A stretch of 64,000 nt of DNA from Allobosea sp. BK604 (GCF_004341515.1 NZ_SLZF01000010.1:274850-338849), one strand, 5' to 3'; positions 9,408 through 19,064 are shown, counted from the first letter of the stretch. The notes: generated by a model from the sequence alone, not told the origin. Numbers and translations: made by a program.

Positions 9408-9821
9408 TCAATAGCCCGGCCAGTTTCCGGGGGTCATCAATTCCAGCAGGTTCTCGTCGGGATCTCGGAAGTAGAGGCTCTTGCCGCCGCGTTCCCATTG
9501 CATCCGGCCTTCGATGGGGACGCCGTGCTCCTCCAGCCGCATCTCCCAGGCTGCCAGCTCCGCCTCCTCGATCGCGAAGCAGATGTGGATCGGCCCGCGA
9601 CCGTCATGCCCCGGGATGGTTCCGTTTGGTAAGCTCTGCGTCTGGCGCGATTCTCCGCGCTTGAAGAGGAGCAGCACGCCCACCCCGCCGACATCATAGG
9701 CGAGCAGCGTTCTGGTCCTCAGCAGGGCGTGAAGCTCGAGCACGGTTTCGTAGAAGGTGCGGGTACGGTCGAGATCGTCGACATAGAGCGCGGTCTCGAT
9801 GATACGGTTCAGCCGCGGCAT
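9408..9821 (-). CDS. VOC-fold protein inserted between pyrH and frr
   Basis: A 137-residue VOC superfamily protein. The N-terminus (MPRLNRIIETALYVDDLDRTRTFYETVLEL) and the C-terminal SLYFRDPDENLLELMTPGNW are typical of the fold; His-79, in PIHICFAI, and the terminal Glu (LLELM) could be metal ligands. It resembles glyoxalase/fosfomycin-resistance-like small proteins, but the substrate is unknown. It converges on pyrH with 3 bases between the stops and diverges from frr. This breaks the otherwise well-conserved pyrH-frr pair. Confidence 0.88.
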   Translation of the reverse strand: MPRLNRIIETALYVDDLDRTRTFYETVLELHALLRTRTLLAYDVGGVGVLLLFKRGESRQTQSLPNGTIPGHDGRGPIHICFAIEEAELAAWEMRLEEHGVPIEGRMQWERGGKSLYFRDPDENLLELMTPGNWPGY

Positions 9822-9995
9822 GGCGTGTCTCCGGCGTCGAAACGGAGTATCGTCAGCGTTTCGGAGGCGCAGGATAGCGCATTGCGGGGTATCAGCCCTG
9901 CGGAGCGCCGATCCCGAGCACGAAATCCTTGACCGTGACGGGGGGCGCCGCCATGGTCGCGCCGGTTTTCGATGAATTGCAAGGTCTTGAATACA

Positions 9996-10559
9996 ATGGC
10001 CCAGACGACATTCGATCTCGCCGACCTCAAGCGCCGGATGCAGGGCGCGGTGCAGTCCTTCAAGGGCGATCTCGCCTCGCTGCGCACCGGCCGCGCCTCC
10101 GCCAATGTGCTCGACCCGATCCAGGTCGAGGCCTACGGCGCACGCCAGCCCCTCAACCAGCTCGCGACCGTCAGCGTGCCCGAAGCGCGCCTGCTCTCGG
10201 TCCAGGTCTGGGACCGCAGCATGGTCGCCGCGGTCGAGAAGGCGATCCGTGAATCGGATCTCGGCCTCAATCCGCAGACGGAAGGCCAGGTGCTGCGCAT
10301 CCGCATCCCCGAGCTCAACGAGCAGCGCCGCAAGGAAATGGTCAAGGTCGCGCATAAATATGCCGAGGAATCGAAGGTCGCGGTGCGCCATGTCCGCCGC
10401 GACGGGCTCGACCTGATCAAGAAGCTGGAGAAGGACGGCCATCTGACCAAGGACGACGTGACCCGCGAGTCCGACCAGGTCCAGAAGGCGACCGACCAGC
10501 ATATCGCCGAGATCGATCAGGCGCTGGCGGCGAAGGAAAAGGAAATCCTTCACGTCTGA
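9996..10559 (+). CDS. frr: Ribosome recycling factor
   Basis: Splits post-termination ribosomes together with EF-G. 187 residues when started at ATG 9996 (MAQTTFDLADLKRRM), the normal RRF length; the upstream ATG 9972 would add eight residues. Family motifs are present: LASLRTGRAS, WDRSMVAAVEKAI, LGLNPQTEGQVLRI, and HVRRDGLDLIKKLEKDG. It begins the frr-uppS-cdsA-dxr-rseP run. Because the gene before it is divergent, it should have its own promoter in 9822-9995, where a CTTGACC motif is seen at 9928-9934. Confidence 0.97.
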   Translation: MAQTTFDLADLKRRMQGAVQSFKGDLASLRTGRASANVLDPIQVEAYGARQPLNQLATVSVPEARLLSVQVWDRSMVAAVEKAIRESDLGLNPQTEGQVLRIRIPELNEQRRKEMVKVAHKYAEESKVAVRHVRRDGLDLIKKLEKDGHLTKDDVTRESDQVQKATDQHIAEIDQALAAKEKEILHV

Positions 10560-10629
10560 GCGTCATCGGCTGGAAGGTTGCAGGACCTTTCGGCACCATC
10601 CCGGCCAGAGCGCCGAAAGAGGCACGAGA

Positions 10630-11388
10630 ATGTCAGCAGGCCAGCGTCCGGGAGATGCCCAGGTGCCGTCCCATGTCGCGGTGATCATGGACGGCAACGG
10701 GCGCTGGGCCCAGCTGCGCGGCCTGCCGCGCCAGGAGGGCCATCGCCGTGGCCTCGAAGCGCTGCGCCGCACGGTCAAGAACGCGGCCGATCTCGGCATC
10801 GAGTTCCTGACGCTCTACAGCTTCTCGACCGAGAACTGGCGCCGCCCGGCGACCGAGGTCTCCTTCCTGATGGGGCTGCTCAAGCGCTTCGTCGAGAAGG
10901 ACCTCGCCGAGCTCGACGCCTCGAATGTCCGCGTCCGCATCATCGGCGGTCGCCAGGACCTCTCGCCCGATCTGCGCCGCCTTGTCGAGCATGCCGAGGC
11001 GGTGACGCGCGACAATACCGGGCTGACCCTGGTCATCGCCTTCAACTACGGCTCACGCGACGAGATCGTGCGAACCGCTCGCCAGCTCGCTGCCGACGCG
11101 GCCGCCGGGCGTATCGCGGTGGAGTCGATCGACGAGGCGACGATCTCCGCCCGGCTCGACACCTCCGACATGCCGGATCCGGAGCTCGTCATCCGCACGT
11201 CCGGCGAGACGCGCGTCTCCAACTTCCTGCTTTGGCAGGCAGCCTATGCCGAATTCGTCTTCACCCCCGTTCTCTGGCCGGATTTCGACCGCGCGGCGCT
11301 CGAAGAAGCGCTCGCCGAATATCGTCGCCGCGAGCGCCGCTTCGGCGGCCTGTCCGAGCCGAGCGATCGCAATGTGGGCGCAGCGTGA
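10630..11388 (+). CDS. uppS: Isoprenyl (undecaprenyl) diphosphate synthase
   Basis: cis-prenyltransferase making the C55 carrier for cell wall synthesis. 252 residues. Motifs in order: MDGNGRWAQLRGLPRQEGHRRG (catalytic Asp and diphosphate site), TLYSFSTENWRRP, FNYGSRDEIV and PDPELVIRTSGETRVSNFLL with the WQAAYAEFVF end. The stop overlaps the start of cdsA by four bases (GTGA), which suggests translational coupling. Confidence 0.97.
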   Translation: MSAGQRPGDAQVPSHVAVIMDGNGRWAQLRGLPRQEGHRRGLEALRRTVKNAADLGIEFLTLYSFSTENWRRPATEVSFLMGLLKRFVEKDLAELDASNVRVRIIGGRQDLSPDLRRLVEHAEAVTRDNTGLTLVIAFNYGSRDEIVRTARQLAADAAAGRIAVESIDEATISARLDTSDMPDPELVIRTSGETRVSNFLLWQAAYAEFVFTPVLWPDFDRAALEEALAEYRRRERRFGGLSEPSDRNVGAA

Positions 11389-12221
11389 ATGCCCCTTCCA
11401 CCGGCTCCCCGACGGCCGGCTCAGGTGAGCTGAGGCAGCGGGTCGCCTCGGCGCTGGTGCTGGCGGCGGGCGTCCTTGTCATCACCTGGCTCGGCGGCTG
11501 GCCCTTCCGGATCGTCTGGGCGCTCGCAGCCGGCGTGATCGCCTATGAATGGTTCGTGATCGCGAACGGCCCCCGTCCGATCATCGCCGGGCTTGCCGTT
11601 GCGCTTGTCGGCATCGCCGCCCTGCATGCCCCGCTGCCTCCCGCAGCACTCGCCGGCCTTGCCGCAGTTGCCGGGCTCGCGGCAGCTGTGACCAGCATGC
11701 AGGTGCAGAATGGCAGGCTGCTCGAAGCCTGCGGGCTGATCTACGCATCGGCGCTCGCCATCCTGGTGCCGCTGCTGCGTGATTTGCCGTTGATCGGCCT
11801 CGGCCTGATCCTGTGGAGCTTCGCGGTCACCTGGTTCACCGACATCGCCGCCTATTTCACCGGGCGTACGCTTGGCGGCCCCAAGCTCATGCCCGCGGTC
11901 AGCCCGAAGAAGACCTGGTCCGGCGCGACCGGCGGCACGCTCGCCGGCGTGCTTGGCGGCATCGCGATCTGGTCGCTGGCACCGTCCTTCGGGGTCGTGC
12001 CGCCGGGCACGCTGATGGCGGTCGCGGCCGCCTCGCTCCTCGCCTCGATTCTCTCGCAAGCCGGGGACCTGTTCGAATCCGCCTTCAAGCGCCGCTTCGG
12101 CGCCAAGGATTCCGGGCATCTCATTCCCGGTCACGGTGGCTTCATGGACAGGCTCGATGGCTATTGGGCCGTCATCGTTTTTGCCGGCGCCGTCCTCTGT
12201 CTGGTCCAGGCCTGGAACTGA
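11385..12221 (+). CDS. cdsA: Phosphatidate cytidylyltransferase
   Basis: Makes CDP-diacylglycerol from phosphatidate and CTP for phospholipid synthesis. 278 residues, integral membrane protein with many Ala/Leu/Gly-rich helices. The CDS signature is at the C-terminus: SPKKTWSGATGG, then DLFESAFKRRFGAKDSG and PGHGGFMDRLDGY. The start is GTG 11385, in the GTGA overlap with uppS; no other in-frame start gives a short N-terminus. Its stop overlaps the dxr start by one base (TGATG). Confidence 0.96.
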   Translation: MNAPSTGSPTAGSGELRQRVASALVLAAGVLVITWLGGWPFRIVWALAAGVIAYEWFVIANGPRPIIAGLAVALVGIAALHAPLPPAALAGLAAVAGLAAAVTSMQVQNGRLLEACGLIYASALAILVPLLRDLPLIGLGLILWSFAVTWFTDIAAYFTGRTLGGPKLMPAVSPKKTWSGATGGTLAGVLGGIAIWSLAPSFGVVPPGTLMAVAAASLLASILSQAGDLFESAFKRRFGAKDSGHLIPGHGGFMDRLDGYWAVIVFAGAVLCLVQAWN

Positions 12222-13399
12222 TGCCCCGTCTCGTCACGCTTCTCGGAGCCACCGGCTCCATCGGCCGCTCGACTCGTGAGGTCGTGGCGGAAAATCCCGA
12301 TCGTCTGAAAATCGACACCGTGGTCGCCGGCCGGGATGCCGCGGCCCTGGCCAAGGTCGCGGTCGAGACCGGCGCCCGTTTCGCCGCGCTGGCGGACGAA
12401 AGCTGCGGCCCCGCGCTGGCGCGGGCTCTGGCGGGCACGGGCATCGCATGCGGGGCAGGGCGCTCGGCAGTGCTCGAGGCGGTGGCACGGCCGAGCGATA
12501 TCGTCGTCAGTGCGATTTCGGGCGCTGCCGGTCTGGAAGCGACTTTCGCGGCTCTCACCTCCGGCCGTGTCGTCGCCCTCGCCAACAAGGAGAGCCTGGT
12601 TTGCGCGGGCGCGGCGGTGATGGCCCGCGCGCACGCGGTAGGCGCCCGCATCCTGCCGCTCGATTCCGAGCATAATGCGCTGTTCCAGGTCCTTGGCGCC
12701 GAACCGATCTCGTCGGTCGGCAAGATGACGTTGACTGCGTCCGGCGGGCCGTTCCGGACCTGGTCGGCCGAGCGGATTGCCGCCGCCACGCCCGAGCAGG
12801 CGCTCGCCCATCCGAATTATGCGATGGGCGCCAAGATCACGATCGATTCCGCCAGCATGATGAACAAGGGGCTGGAGCTGGTCGAGGCTTGCTTCCTGTT
12901 CGGGCTGGAAGCCGGCCAGCTCGACGTTCTGGTCCATCCCCAGCAGATCGTGCACGGGCTCGTCACCTTCCGTGACGGCTCGGTCAGTGCCGGCATGGCC
13001 GTGCCGGACATGCGCGTCGCGGCCGCCCATTGCCTTGGCGTCGACGGCCGGCTCGATGCGCCGGCTTCACGTTTCCTCGATCTGGCGGTGACCGCTCCGC
13101 TCAGCTTCGAGCGGCCGGACCTGGTCCGCTTTCCGGCTCTGAAATTGGCTGTTGCGGCACTCGCGGCGGGCGGCGCGATGCCAGCCATCCTCAACGCCGC
13201 CAACGAGATCGCGGTCGAAGCTTTCCTTGCCCGGCAGCTCGGCTTTACCGGCATTCCGGCACTGGTCGAGGCGGTCTGCGCAGAATCGGCGTCGGCCCTG
13301 GCTGCGCCGGAGGACATCGCCGGGGCGCTCGCGATTGACCATGAGGCGAGAAACCGCGCCAGGGCGCTCTTGTCGCAAAGCCGCTTCGCTGTCACCTAG
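12221..13399 (+). CDS. dxr: 1-deoxy-D-xylulose 5-phosphate reductoisomerase
   Basis: Second step of the MEP isoprenoid pathway, NADPH- and metal-dependent. 392 residues. The NADPH site LLGATGSIGRST is at the N-terminus; LANKESLV, PLDSEHNALFQ, TASGGPFR and KITIDSASMMNKGLE are the conserved catalytic and metal-binding segments, followed by VHPQQIVHGLV. It shares one base with the end of cdsA and lies 23 bases before rseP. Confidence 0.97.
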   Translation: MPRLVTLLGATGSIGRSTREVVAENPDRLKIDTVVAGRDAAALAKVAVETGARFAALADESCGPALARALAGTGIACGAGRSAVLEAVARPSDIVVSAISGAAGLEATFAALTSGRVVALANKESLVCAGAAVMARAHAVGARILPLDSEHNALFQVLGAEPISSVGKMTLTASGGPFRTWSAERIAAATPEQALAHPNYAMGAKITIDSASMMNKGLELVEACFLFGLEAGQLDVLVHPQQIVHGLVTFRDGSVSAGMAVPDMRVAAAHCLGVDGRLDAPASRFLDLAVTAPLSFERPDLVRFPALKLAVAALAAGGAMPAILNAANEIAVEAFLARQLGFTGIPALVEAVCAESASALAAPEDIAGALAIDHEARNRARALLSQSRFAVT

Positions 13400-13422
13400 A
13401 GGGCAGGGATCGGGAGAGGTTT

Positions 13423-14571
13423 ATGGACTTCGTTGTGCACATCTGGAATGCGGGCAGTAACCTGCTCGGCTATCTGGTGCCGTTTCTGTTCGTCCTGACC
13501 ATCGTCGTCTTCGTGCACGAGCTCGGCCATTTCCTCGTCGGCCGCTGGTGCGGCGTCGACGTCAAGACCTTTTCGATCGGCTTTGGCCGCGAGCTCTTCG
13601 GTTTCAACGATCGCCACGGCACGCGCTGGCGCTTCGCCCTGATCCCACTCGGCGGCTATGTGAAGTTCTCCGGCGATGGCGATGCCTCGTCGAGCGGCGT
13701 CGACAGCGAAGTCCAGCAGATGACGCCTGAGCAGCAGGCGCGCACCTTCCCGGCCCAGTCCATCGGCAAGCGCGCTGCGATCGTAGCGGCGGGACCGATC
13801 GCCAATTTCATCCTGGCGATCCTGATTTTCGCCGGCACCGTCTATGCTTTCGGCCGGCCGGCCCTGGTGCCGCGGGTTGAACAGGTCACGGTCGGCGGCG
13901 CCGCTGAACGGGCAGGGCTACGCTCCGGCGATCTTGTCGTCAGTATCAACGGCCACGAGATTCGCAGCTTCGGCGACATGCAGCGCGAGATTTCGACCCG
14001 CCCCAATGAAACATTGTCGGTCGTGATCGACCGCGCCGGCGAAACCCTGACGCTCCCCGTCACGCCCGAGCTCGTCGAGACCTCGACGGCGGTTGGCAAG
14101 CAGCGCATCGGCGTCGTCGGCATCCAGGCTTCGCGTCGGCCCGAGGATTGGTCGGTCCAGCACTTCACCTTCCTCGAATCGGTCAAGACGGGCTTTTCCG
14201 AGACCTGGTTCGTGGTCGATCGCACTTATGACTATCTCTCGAAGCTGGTCAGCGGCCGGGAATCGACCGACCAGCTCTCGGGTCCGATCCGGATCGCGCA
14301 GGTCTCCGGCATGGTCGCCTCGAATGGCGGCGTGCTCGCCCTGATCAACCTCGCCGCGATTCTGTCGGTCTCGATCGGGCTGATGAATCTTCTGCCCGTG
14401 CCGATGCTCGATGGCGGCCACCTCATGTTCTATTTAATCGAGGCGTTGCGAGGTCGGCCGCTGAGCGACCGGGCCCAGGAGATCGGCTACCGCCTCGGGC
14501 TCGGCCTGGTGCTGATGTTAATGATGTTCGTCACCTGGAACGACATCGTTCATGTCGGTTCGCCGCTCTGA
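13423..14571 (+). CDS. rseP: Site-2 zinc metalloprotease RseP/MmpA
   Basis: Intramembrane protease of the S2P family that cuts anti-sigma factors and signal peptides. 382 residues. The zinc site HELGH is at residues 32-36 in the first membrane helix, a PDZ domain lies in the middle (VGGAAERAGLRSGDLVVSIN), and the second active-site motif is NLLPVPMLDGGHLMF in the third helix. The position just before bamA is standard in alphaproteobacteria and couples it to outer membrane assembly. In Caulobacter the orthologue is MmpA. Confidence 0.95.
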   Translation: MDFVVHIWNAGSNLLGYLVPFLFVLTIVVFVHELGHFLVGRWCGVDVKTFSIGFGRELFGFNDRHGTRWRFALIPLGGYVKFSGDGDASSSGVDSEVQQMTPEQQARTFPAQSIGKRAAIVAAGPIANFILAILIFAGTVYAFGRPALVPRVEQVTVGGAAERAGLRSGDLVVSINGHEIRSFGDMQREISTRPNETLSVVIDRAGETLTLPVTPELVETSTAVGKQRIGVVGIQASRRPEDWSVQHFTFLESVKTGFSETWFVVDRTYDYLSKLVSGRESTDQLSGPIRIAQVSGMVASNGGVLALINLAAILSVSIGLMNLLPVPMLDGGHLMFYLIEALRGRPLSDRAQEIGYRLGLGLVLMLMMFVTWNDIVHVGSPL

Positions 14572-14824
14572 CGACACTCTCCGCGCGCACAACCGATCCG
14601 TTCTCGCCGGTTCCGCCGAACTGATGCGTGGATTCGTCGGTGTGGGCGCCGCGTGGCCTCATGGCCACGTCGTGGTGAAAAATAATTCGTTAACGACAAT
14701 GGACATTTGCACCTCGCAGGAAACTTTGTAGAAGCGATTGGTCTGCAATGTCGCCGAGCCTGCACCCAAAAGGTGGAGGCCCCCAGTTGGGGTGGTGACC
14801 TGAGAAAATGGAATAGGCGACCCG

Positions 14825-17344
14825 ATGACGTCGACCCAAAAGAGCCGGTCTTTCAAAACGCGGCTCTCTCGATCAGTCGGACTTTCGGCCGTCATTCTGG
14901 CCGTTAGCGGTGGCGTTGTTTTTGCGCAGGCCGTGATTGTCCAAGGTAATCGTCGCGTGGATTCGGAGACGATCCGAGGCTACGCAGCTCAGGGTGGCCC
15001 GCAGGAGATTCGGCAGAGTCTGCTCGCGACCGGGCTGTTCTCGAATGTCCAGGTCAGCCGCCGCGGTTCTCAGACTGTCATCTCCGTGCAGGAGAACGAC
15101 ACGGTCAACCGCGTCGCCTTCGAGGGCAACCGCCGCCTCAAGAGCGAGGTGCTGATCGATCAGGTCCAGTCCAAGGCCAACGGGCCGCTCAGCCAGGCTC
15201 TGATCGATTCCGACGTCGCCCGCCTGCGCGAGGTCTACAAGCGCGCCGGCTATGCCGCGACCTCGATTTCAGGCCGTATCGCGCCGCTGCCGAACGGCCG
15301 CTCGGACGTGGTCTTCACCATCAACGAAAGCGGCAAGACCGGCGTCAAGCAGATCAACTTCGCCGGCAACGGTGTCTATTCCTCGTCGCGCCTGCGCGGC
15401 CTGATGACGACGACCGAGTCGAATTTCCTGAGCTGGATCAAGACCTCCGACGTCTATGATCCGGACCGCATCAATTCCGACCTCGAGCTGATCCGCCGCT
15501 TCTACCTGAAGAACGGCTATGCCGATTTCCGCGTCGTCAGCCACACTGACCGCTATGACGATGCCCTGCAGGGCTGGGTCATCGACGTCACCCTCGATGA
15601 GGGCCCGCAATACAAGGTCGGCAACGTCTCCGTCGATTCGGCTCTGCGCGACATCGATCCGGCCAGCCTGCAGCGCTACGTCGCGACCTCGGCTGGCGAT
15701 ACCTACAATGCCGAGTCGGTCGAGAAGTCGCTGGTCAACCTCACCACCGAGGTGTCGCGCCGCGGCTATGCCTTCGCGCAGGTCCGCCCGCGCGGCGACC
15801 GTGACGCTGCCGGCCGCCTGATCGGCATCACCTATGTCGTCGACGAGGGCCCACGGGTCTATGTCGAGCGCATCAACGTGCGCGGCAACACCCGTACGCG
15901 CGACTATGTCGTGCGCCGCGAGCTCGATCTCGGCGAAGGCGACGCCTACAACAAGGTCATGGTCGACCGGGCCGAGCGCCGCCTGAACAATCTCGGCTTC
16001 TTCAACAAGGTCCGCATCACCAACGAGCCCGGCAGCGCGCCGGACCGCGTGATCGTCAATATCGACGTCGAGGACAAGGCGACCGGCTCCTTCGCCATCT
16101 CGGGTGGCTACTCGACCTCGGACGGCGTGATCGGCGAGGTCTCGCTGTCGGAATCGAACTTCCTCGGCCGCGGCCAGTTCGTCCGGATCGCCGGCACGGT
16201 CGGCCAGCGGACGCAGGGCATCGATTTCTCGTTCACCGAGCCCTATTTCCTCGGCCACCGCATCGCGGCGGGTATCGACCTGTTCTCGAAGTACAGCGAC
16301 AACTACAACACCGGCCGCTTCGAGAGCCGCGTGACCGGCGGTCAGGTGCGCTTCACCTTCCCGATCACGGAAGAGTTCTCGATCACGCCGCGCTATTCGA
16401 TCTACACGACCGAGATCGAGATCCCGAACACCTACGAGCGGCCCTATAACGACTGTACCTTCCCGATCCCGGGCATCACGCCTGGCACTCCCGGCGCCCC
16501 GCTCGGCACCCAGAGCGGCTATAACTGCTTGACCAACGGCGAAGCCACGGTCGCGGTCAAGGAAGCCGAGGGTTCGCAGCTGACTTCGCTGGTCGGCCTG
16601 AACTTCAACTACAACTCGCTCGATAGCGTCCAGACCCCGCGCAACGGCTTCATCGCCGAGCTCAAGCCGGAATTCGCCGGTGTCGGCGGTGACTCGAAGT
16701 TCCTGCGTATCGCGGCCGATGCCCGCTACTACAAGGAAATCTTCGACGACGTCGTCGGCTTCATCCGCGTCCAGGGCGGTCACGTCCAGGCGACCAGCGG
16801 CAACCTGCGCATGGTCGATCACTACTTCCTCGGCCCGACACTGGTGCGTGGCTTCGCCCCGTCCGGCATCGGCCCGCGCGACGTGCTGAACGACCCGACT
16901 GCGAACGCGCTCGGCGGCACCACCTATTTCGGTGGTACGCTCGAAATGCAGTTCCCGATCTGGGGCCTGCCGCGTGACCTCGGCCTGCGCGGCGCGATCT
17001 TCGCCGACGCCGGTACGCTGTTCAATTATGACGGCGGCTCGGCCTCGCTGTTCAACGGCTGTCCTGCGGGCTCGGAGGCGCGTCAGTTCAACGTCGCGAT
17101 CGCGCCGAGCCAGCAGCAGTTCCAGAGCAACGTAGCCTGCGTGCGCGACAAGAACGTGCTGCGCTCGTCGGTCGGCGTGAGCTTGCTCTGGCAGTCGCCG
17201 CTCGGCCCGATCCGCTTCGACTATGCCTATGCCCTGACCAAGGACGATGGGCAGTGGGGCACCAACCCGCTCACCGGCATCACGGCCAAGTACGGCGGCG
17301 ACCGCCTCCAGGCCTTCCGCTTCTCGGGCGGCGCCCGCTTCTGA
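14825..17344 (+). CDS. bamA: Outer membrane protein assembly factor BamA
   Basis: Central beta-barrel of the BAM complex that folds outer membrane proteins. 839 residues. The N-terminus has a signal peptide (SVGLSAVILAVSGGVVFAQA). Five POTRA repeats are expected over about residues 35-390, with units starting at VIVQGNRRVDSE, NRVAFEGNRRLKSE, KQINFAGNGVYSS, YKVGNVSVDS and ERINVRGNTRTRDYVV. The 16-strand barrel follows; the L6 motif VRGF lies in LVRGFAPSGIG, and the protein ends in a terminal Phe (SGGARF). The 253-base gap before it, including a CGTGGCC-TCAT-GGCCACG hairpin near 14652-14669, probably carries its own promoter. Confidence 0.96.
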   Translation: MTSTQKSRSFKTRLSRSVGLSAVILAVSGGVVFAQAVIVQGNRRVDSETIRGYAAQGGPQEIRQSLLATGLFSNVQVSRRGSQTVISVQENDTVNRVAFEGNRRLKSEVLIDQVQSKANGPLSQALIDSDVARLREVYKRAGYAATSISGRIAPLPNGRSDVVFTINESGKTGVKQINFAGNGVYSSSRLRGLMTTTESNFLSWIKTSDVYDPDRINSDLELIRRFYLKNGYADFRVVSHTDRYDDALQGWVIDVTLDEGPQYKVGNVSVDSALRDIDPASLQRYVATSAGDTYNAESVEKSLVNLTTEVSRRGYAFAQVRPRGDRDAAGRLIGITYVVDEGPRVYVERINVRGNTRTRDYVVRRELDLGEGDAYNKVMVDRAERRLNNLGFFNKVRITNEPGSAPDRVIVNIDVEDKATGSFAISGGYSTSDGVIGEVSLSESNFLGRGQFVRIAGTVGQRTQGIDFSFTEPYFLGHRIAAGIDLFSKYSDNYNTGRFESRVTGGQVRFTFPITEEFSITPRYSIYTTEIEIPNTYERPYNDCTFPIPGITPGTPGAPLGTQSGYNCLTNGEATVAVKEAEGSQLTSLVGLNFNYNSLDSVQTPRNGFIAELKPEFAGVGGDSKFLRIAADARYYKEIFDDVVGFIRVQGGHVQATSGNLRMVDHYFLGPTLVRGFAPSGIGPRDVLNDPTANALGGTTYFGGTLEMQFPIWGLPRDLGLRGAIFADAGTLFNYDGGSASLFNGCPAGSEARQFNVAIAPSQQQFQSNVACVRDKNVLRSSVGVSLLWQSPLGPIRFDYAYALTKDDGQWGTNPLTGITAKYGGDRLQAFRFSGGARF

Positions 17345-17348
17345 CGCG

Positions 17349-17368
17349 GCGGGGCGGCGACGCCCCGC
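17349..17368 (+). other. GNRA-loop hairpin between bamA and lpxD
   Basis: Perfect 8-bp stem GCGGGGCG / CGCCCCGC closed by a GCGA tetraloop in the 38-base bamA-lpxD gap. No T-run follows. It is more likely an mRNA processing or stability element than a terminator. Confidence 0.45.
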
Positions 17369-17382
17369 AACGGATCCTTTAC

Positions 17383-18444
17383 ATGTCAGAACCTCAGTTC
17401 TTTCCGCTCGCGACCTCGCTGGATTTCGGCGAGGTCGCTGCCGTTTCAGGCGTGCCGCTTCCCGAAGGGGCCGATTCGGCGCGACGCGTCACCGGTGCCG
17501 CGGCGCTGGAGCATGCCGGTCCGAACGACCTCGCCTATATGGACAATGCGAAATACGTGGACGCTTTGGCGGCCACCGCTGCCGGGCTTTGCCTGGTCTC
17601 GCCGCGTTTCGCTGGCCGCGTTCCCGCGGGCACCACGGCGCTGGTCTCGCCCGCGCCCTACCATGCTTTCGCCAGGGTGCTCGCTCGGTTCTTCCCGACG
17701 GCGCTGAAGCCAGGCTCGGTCTTCGGCTCGCAGGGCGTGGCACCGGGCGCCTTCGTCCATGCCACCGCGCGGCTCGAGGATAATGTCACTGTCGATCCCG
17801 GCGCGGTCGTCGGTCCCGGTGCCGAGATCGGTTCCGGTACGGTGATCGCCTCCCATGCCGTGATCGGTCCGCAGGTCCGCATCGGCCGCGACTGCGCCAT
17901 CGGTTCGGGCTCGACGATCCAGTCCGCCCTGATCGGCAACCGCGTCATCATTCACCCGGGCGTCCGCATCGGCCAGGACGGCTTCGGCTTCGCCATGAGC
18001 CCGAAGGGCCATATGAAGGTGCCGCAGATCGGGCGTGTCATCATCCAGGACGATGTCGAGATCGGCGCCAATAGCTGCATCGATCGGGGCGCCAGCCGCG
18101 ATACGGTGATCGGCGAGGGCACCAAGATCGATAATCTCGTGCAGATCGGCCATAACTGCGTCATCGGTCGTCATTGCGTCATCGTCTCGCAGGTCGGCAT
18201 CGCCGGCTCGTCGACGCTCGAGGATTTCGTCGTGCTCGGCGGCCAGGTCGGGCTTGCCGGCCATCTCACGGTGGGGATGGGCGCGCAGGTTGCGGCGCAG
18301 AGCGGTGTCGCCGGCGATATCCCGCGCGGCGCCCGCTATGGCGGCTATCCGGCCCAGCCGGCAATGAACTGGGCGCGCGAGAGCGCCATGCTGAAGATGC
18401 TTGTGGCCAAGCGCGGCAAGGGCTCGGGCGGCTCAGAGAGCTGA
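17383..18444 (+). CDS. lpxD: UDP-3-O-acyl-glucosamine N-acyltransferase
   Basis: Third enzyme of lipid A synthesis, adds the N-linked hydroxyacyl chain. 353 residues. An N-terminal uridine-binding domain is followed by a left-handed beta-helix of hexapeptide repeats (VTVDPGAVVGPGAEIGSGTV and onward). The catalytic His lies in QIGHNCVIGRHCVI and the GQVGLAGHLTVG segment. ATG 17383 is the first Met compatible with the domain. It begins lpxD-fabZ-lpxA-lpxI-lpxB. Confidence 0.96.
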   Translation: MSEPQFFPLATSLDFGEVAAVSGVPLPEGADSARRVTGAAALEHAGPNDLAYMDNAKYVDALAATAAGLCLVSPRFAGRVPAGTTALVSPAPYHAFARVLARFFPTALKPGSVFGSQGVAPGAFVHATARLEDNVTVDPGAVVGPGAEIGSGTVIASHAVIGPQVRIGRDCAIGSGSTIQSALIGNRVIIHPGVRIGQDGFGFAMSPKGHMKVPQIGRVIIQDDVEIGANSCIDRGASRDTVIGEGTKIDNLVQIGHNCVIGRHCVIVSQVGIAGSSTLEDFVVLGGQVGLAGHLTVGMGAQVAAQSGVAGDIPRGARYGGYPAQPAMNWARESAMLKMLVAKRGKGSGGSES

Positions 18445-18568
18445 GCCATGTCGAATTTGCTTGATCGCCCGGGGCGATTTCCGGCAAACCGGCGCTGACG
18501 AGCCGGCAAGTGACCCGGTAGATGCCGCGGCGATCCAAAGGGATGGTCGCCAGGGGAGATGGGACAGA

Positions 18569-19027
18569 ATGAACGAAGCGACTGCATCGCTGGGCGTGGC
18601 CGATATCCAGAAGATCATGGCCTGCATCCCGCATCGCTATCCCTTCCTCCTCGTCGATCGCGTCATCGAGATGAAGGGCGATGAATCCGGCATCGGCATC
18701 AAGAACGTCACCGCCAACGAACCTCAGTTCACCGGCCACTTCCCCGGCCGGCCGGTCTTTCCGGGCGTGCTGATGATCGAGGCGATGGCGCAGACCGCCG
18801 GCGTGCTCGTGGTGAGCGCGCGTGGCATCGAGGAGGCCGCGGTCAGCACGGTGCTCTTCACCACGATCGACAAGGCCAAGTTCCGCAAGCCGGTCGTGCC
18901 GGGCGACACCCTGCATTTCCACCTCACCAAGGTCGCGCGCAAGCGCAATCTCTGGTTCTACCGCGGCGAGGCCAAGGTCGATGGCGTGCTCGTCGCCGAG
19001 GCCGAGATTTCCGCGATGGTGGCGTGA
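18569..19027 (+). CDS. fabZ: 3-hydroxyacyl-ACP dehydratase FabZ
   Basis: Dehydratase of type II fatty acid synthesis with a hot-dog fold. 152 residues. The active-site His is in PHRYPFLLVDRV and the catalytic Glu in GHFPGRPVFPGVLMIEAMAQ. An AGGGGAGA ribosome-binding site precedes ATG 18569. FabZ competes with LpxA for hydroxyacyl-ACP, and its place between lpxD and lpxA is the usual one. Confidence 0.97.
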   Translation: MNEATASLGVADIQKIMACIPHRYPFLLVDRVIEMKGDESGIGIKNVTANEPQFTGHFPGRPVFPGVLMIEAMAQTAGVLVVSARGIEEAAVSTVLFTTIDKAKFRKPVVPGDTLHFHLTKVARKRNLWFYRGEAKVDGVLVAEAEISAMVA

Positions 19028-19064
19028 GCCGGTCGCGTTCCGCCGAAATCAGGATATGTCTTCC

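Noticed and set aside
14572..14824. Possible sigma-E-type promoter before bamA (GGAAAC at about 14719)
   Set aside because: No matching -10 element at the right spacing; an envelope-stress promoter is plausible but not supported.
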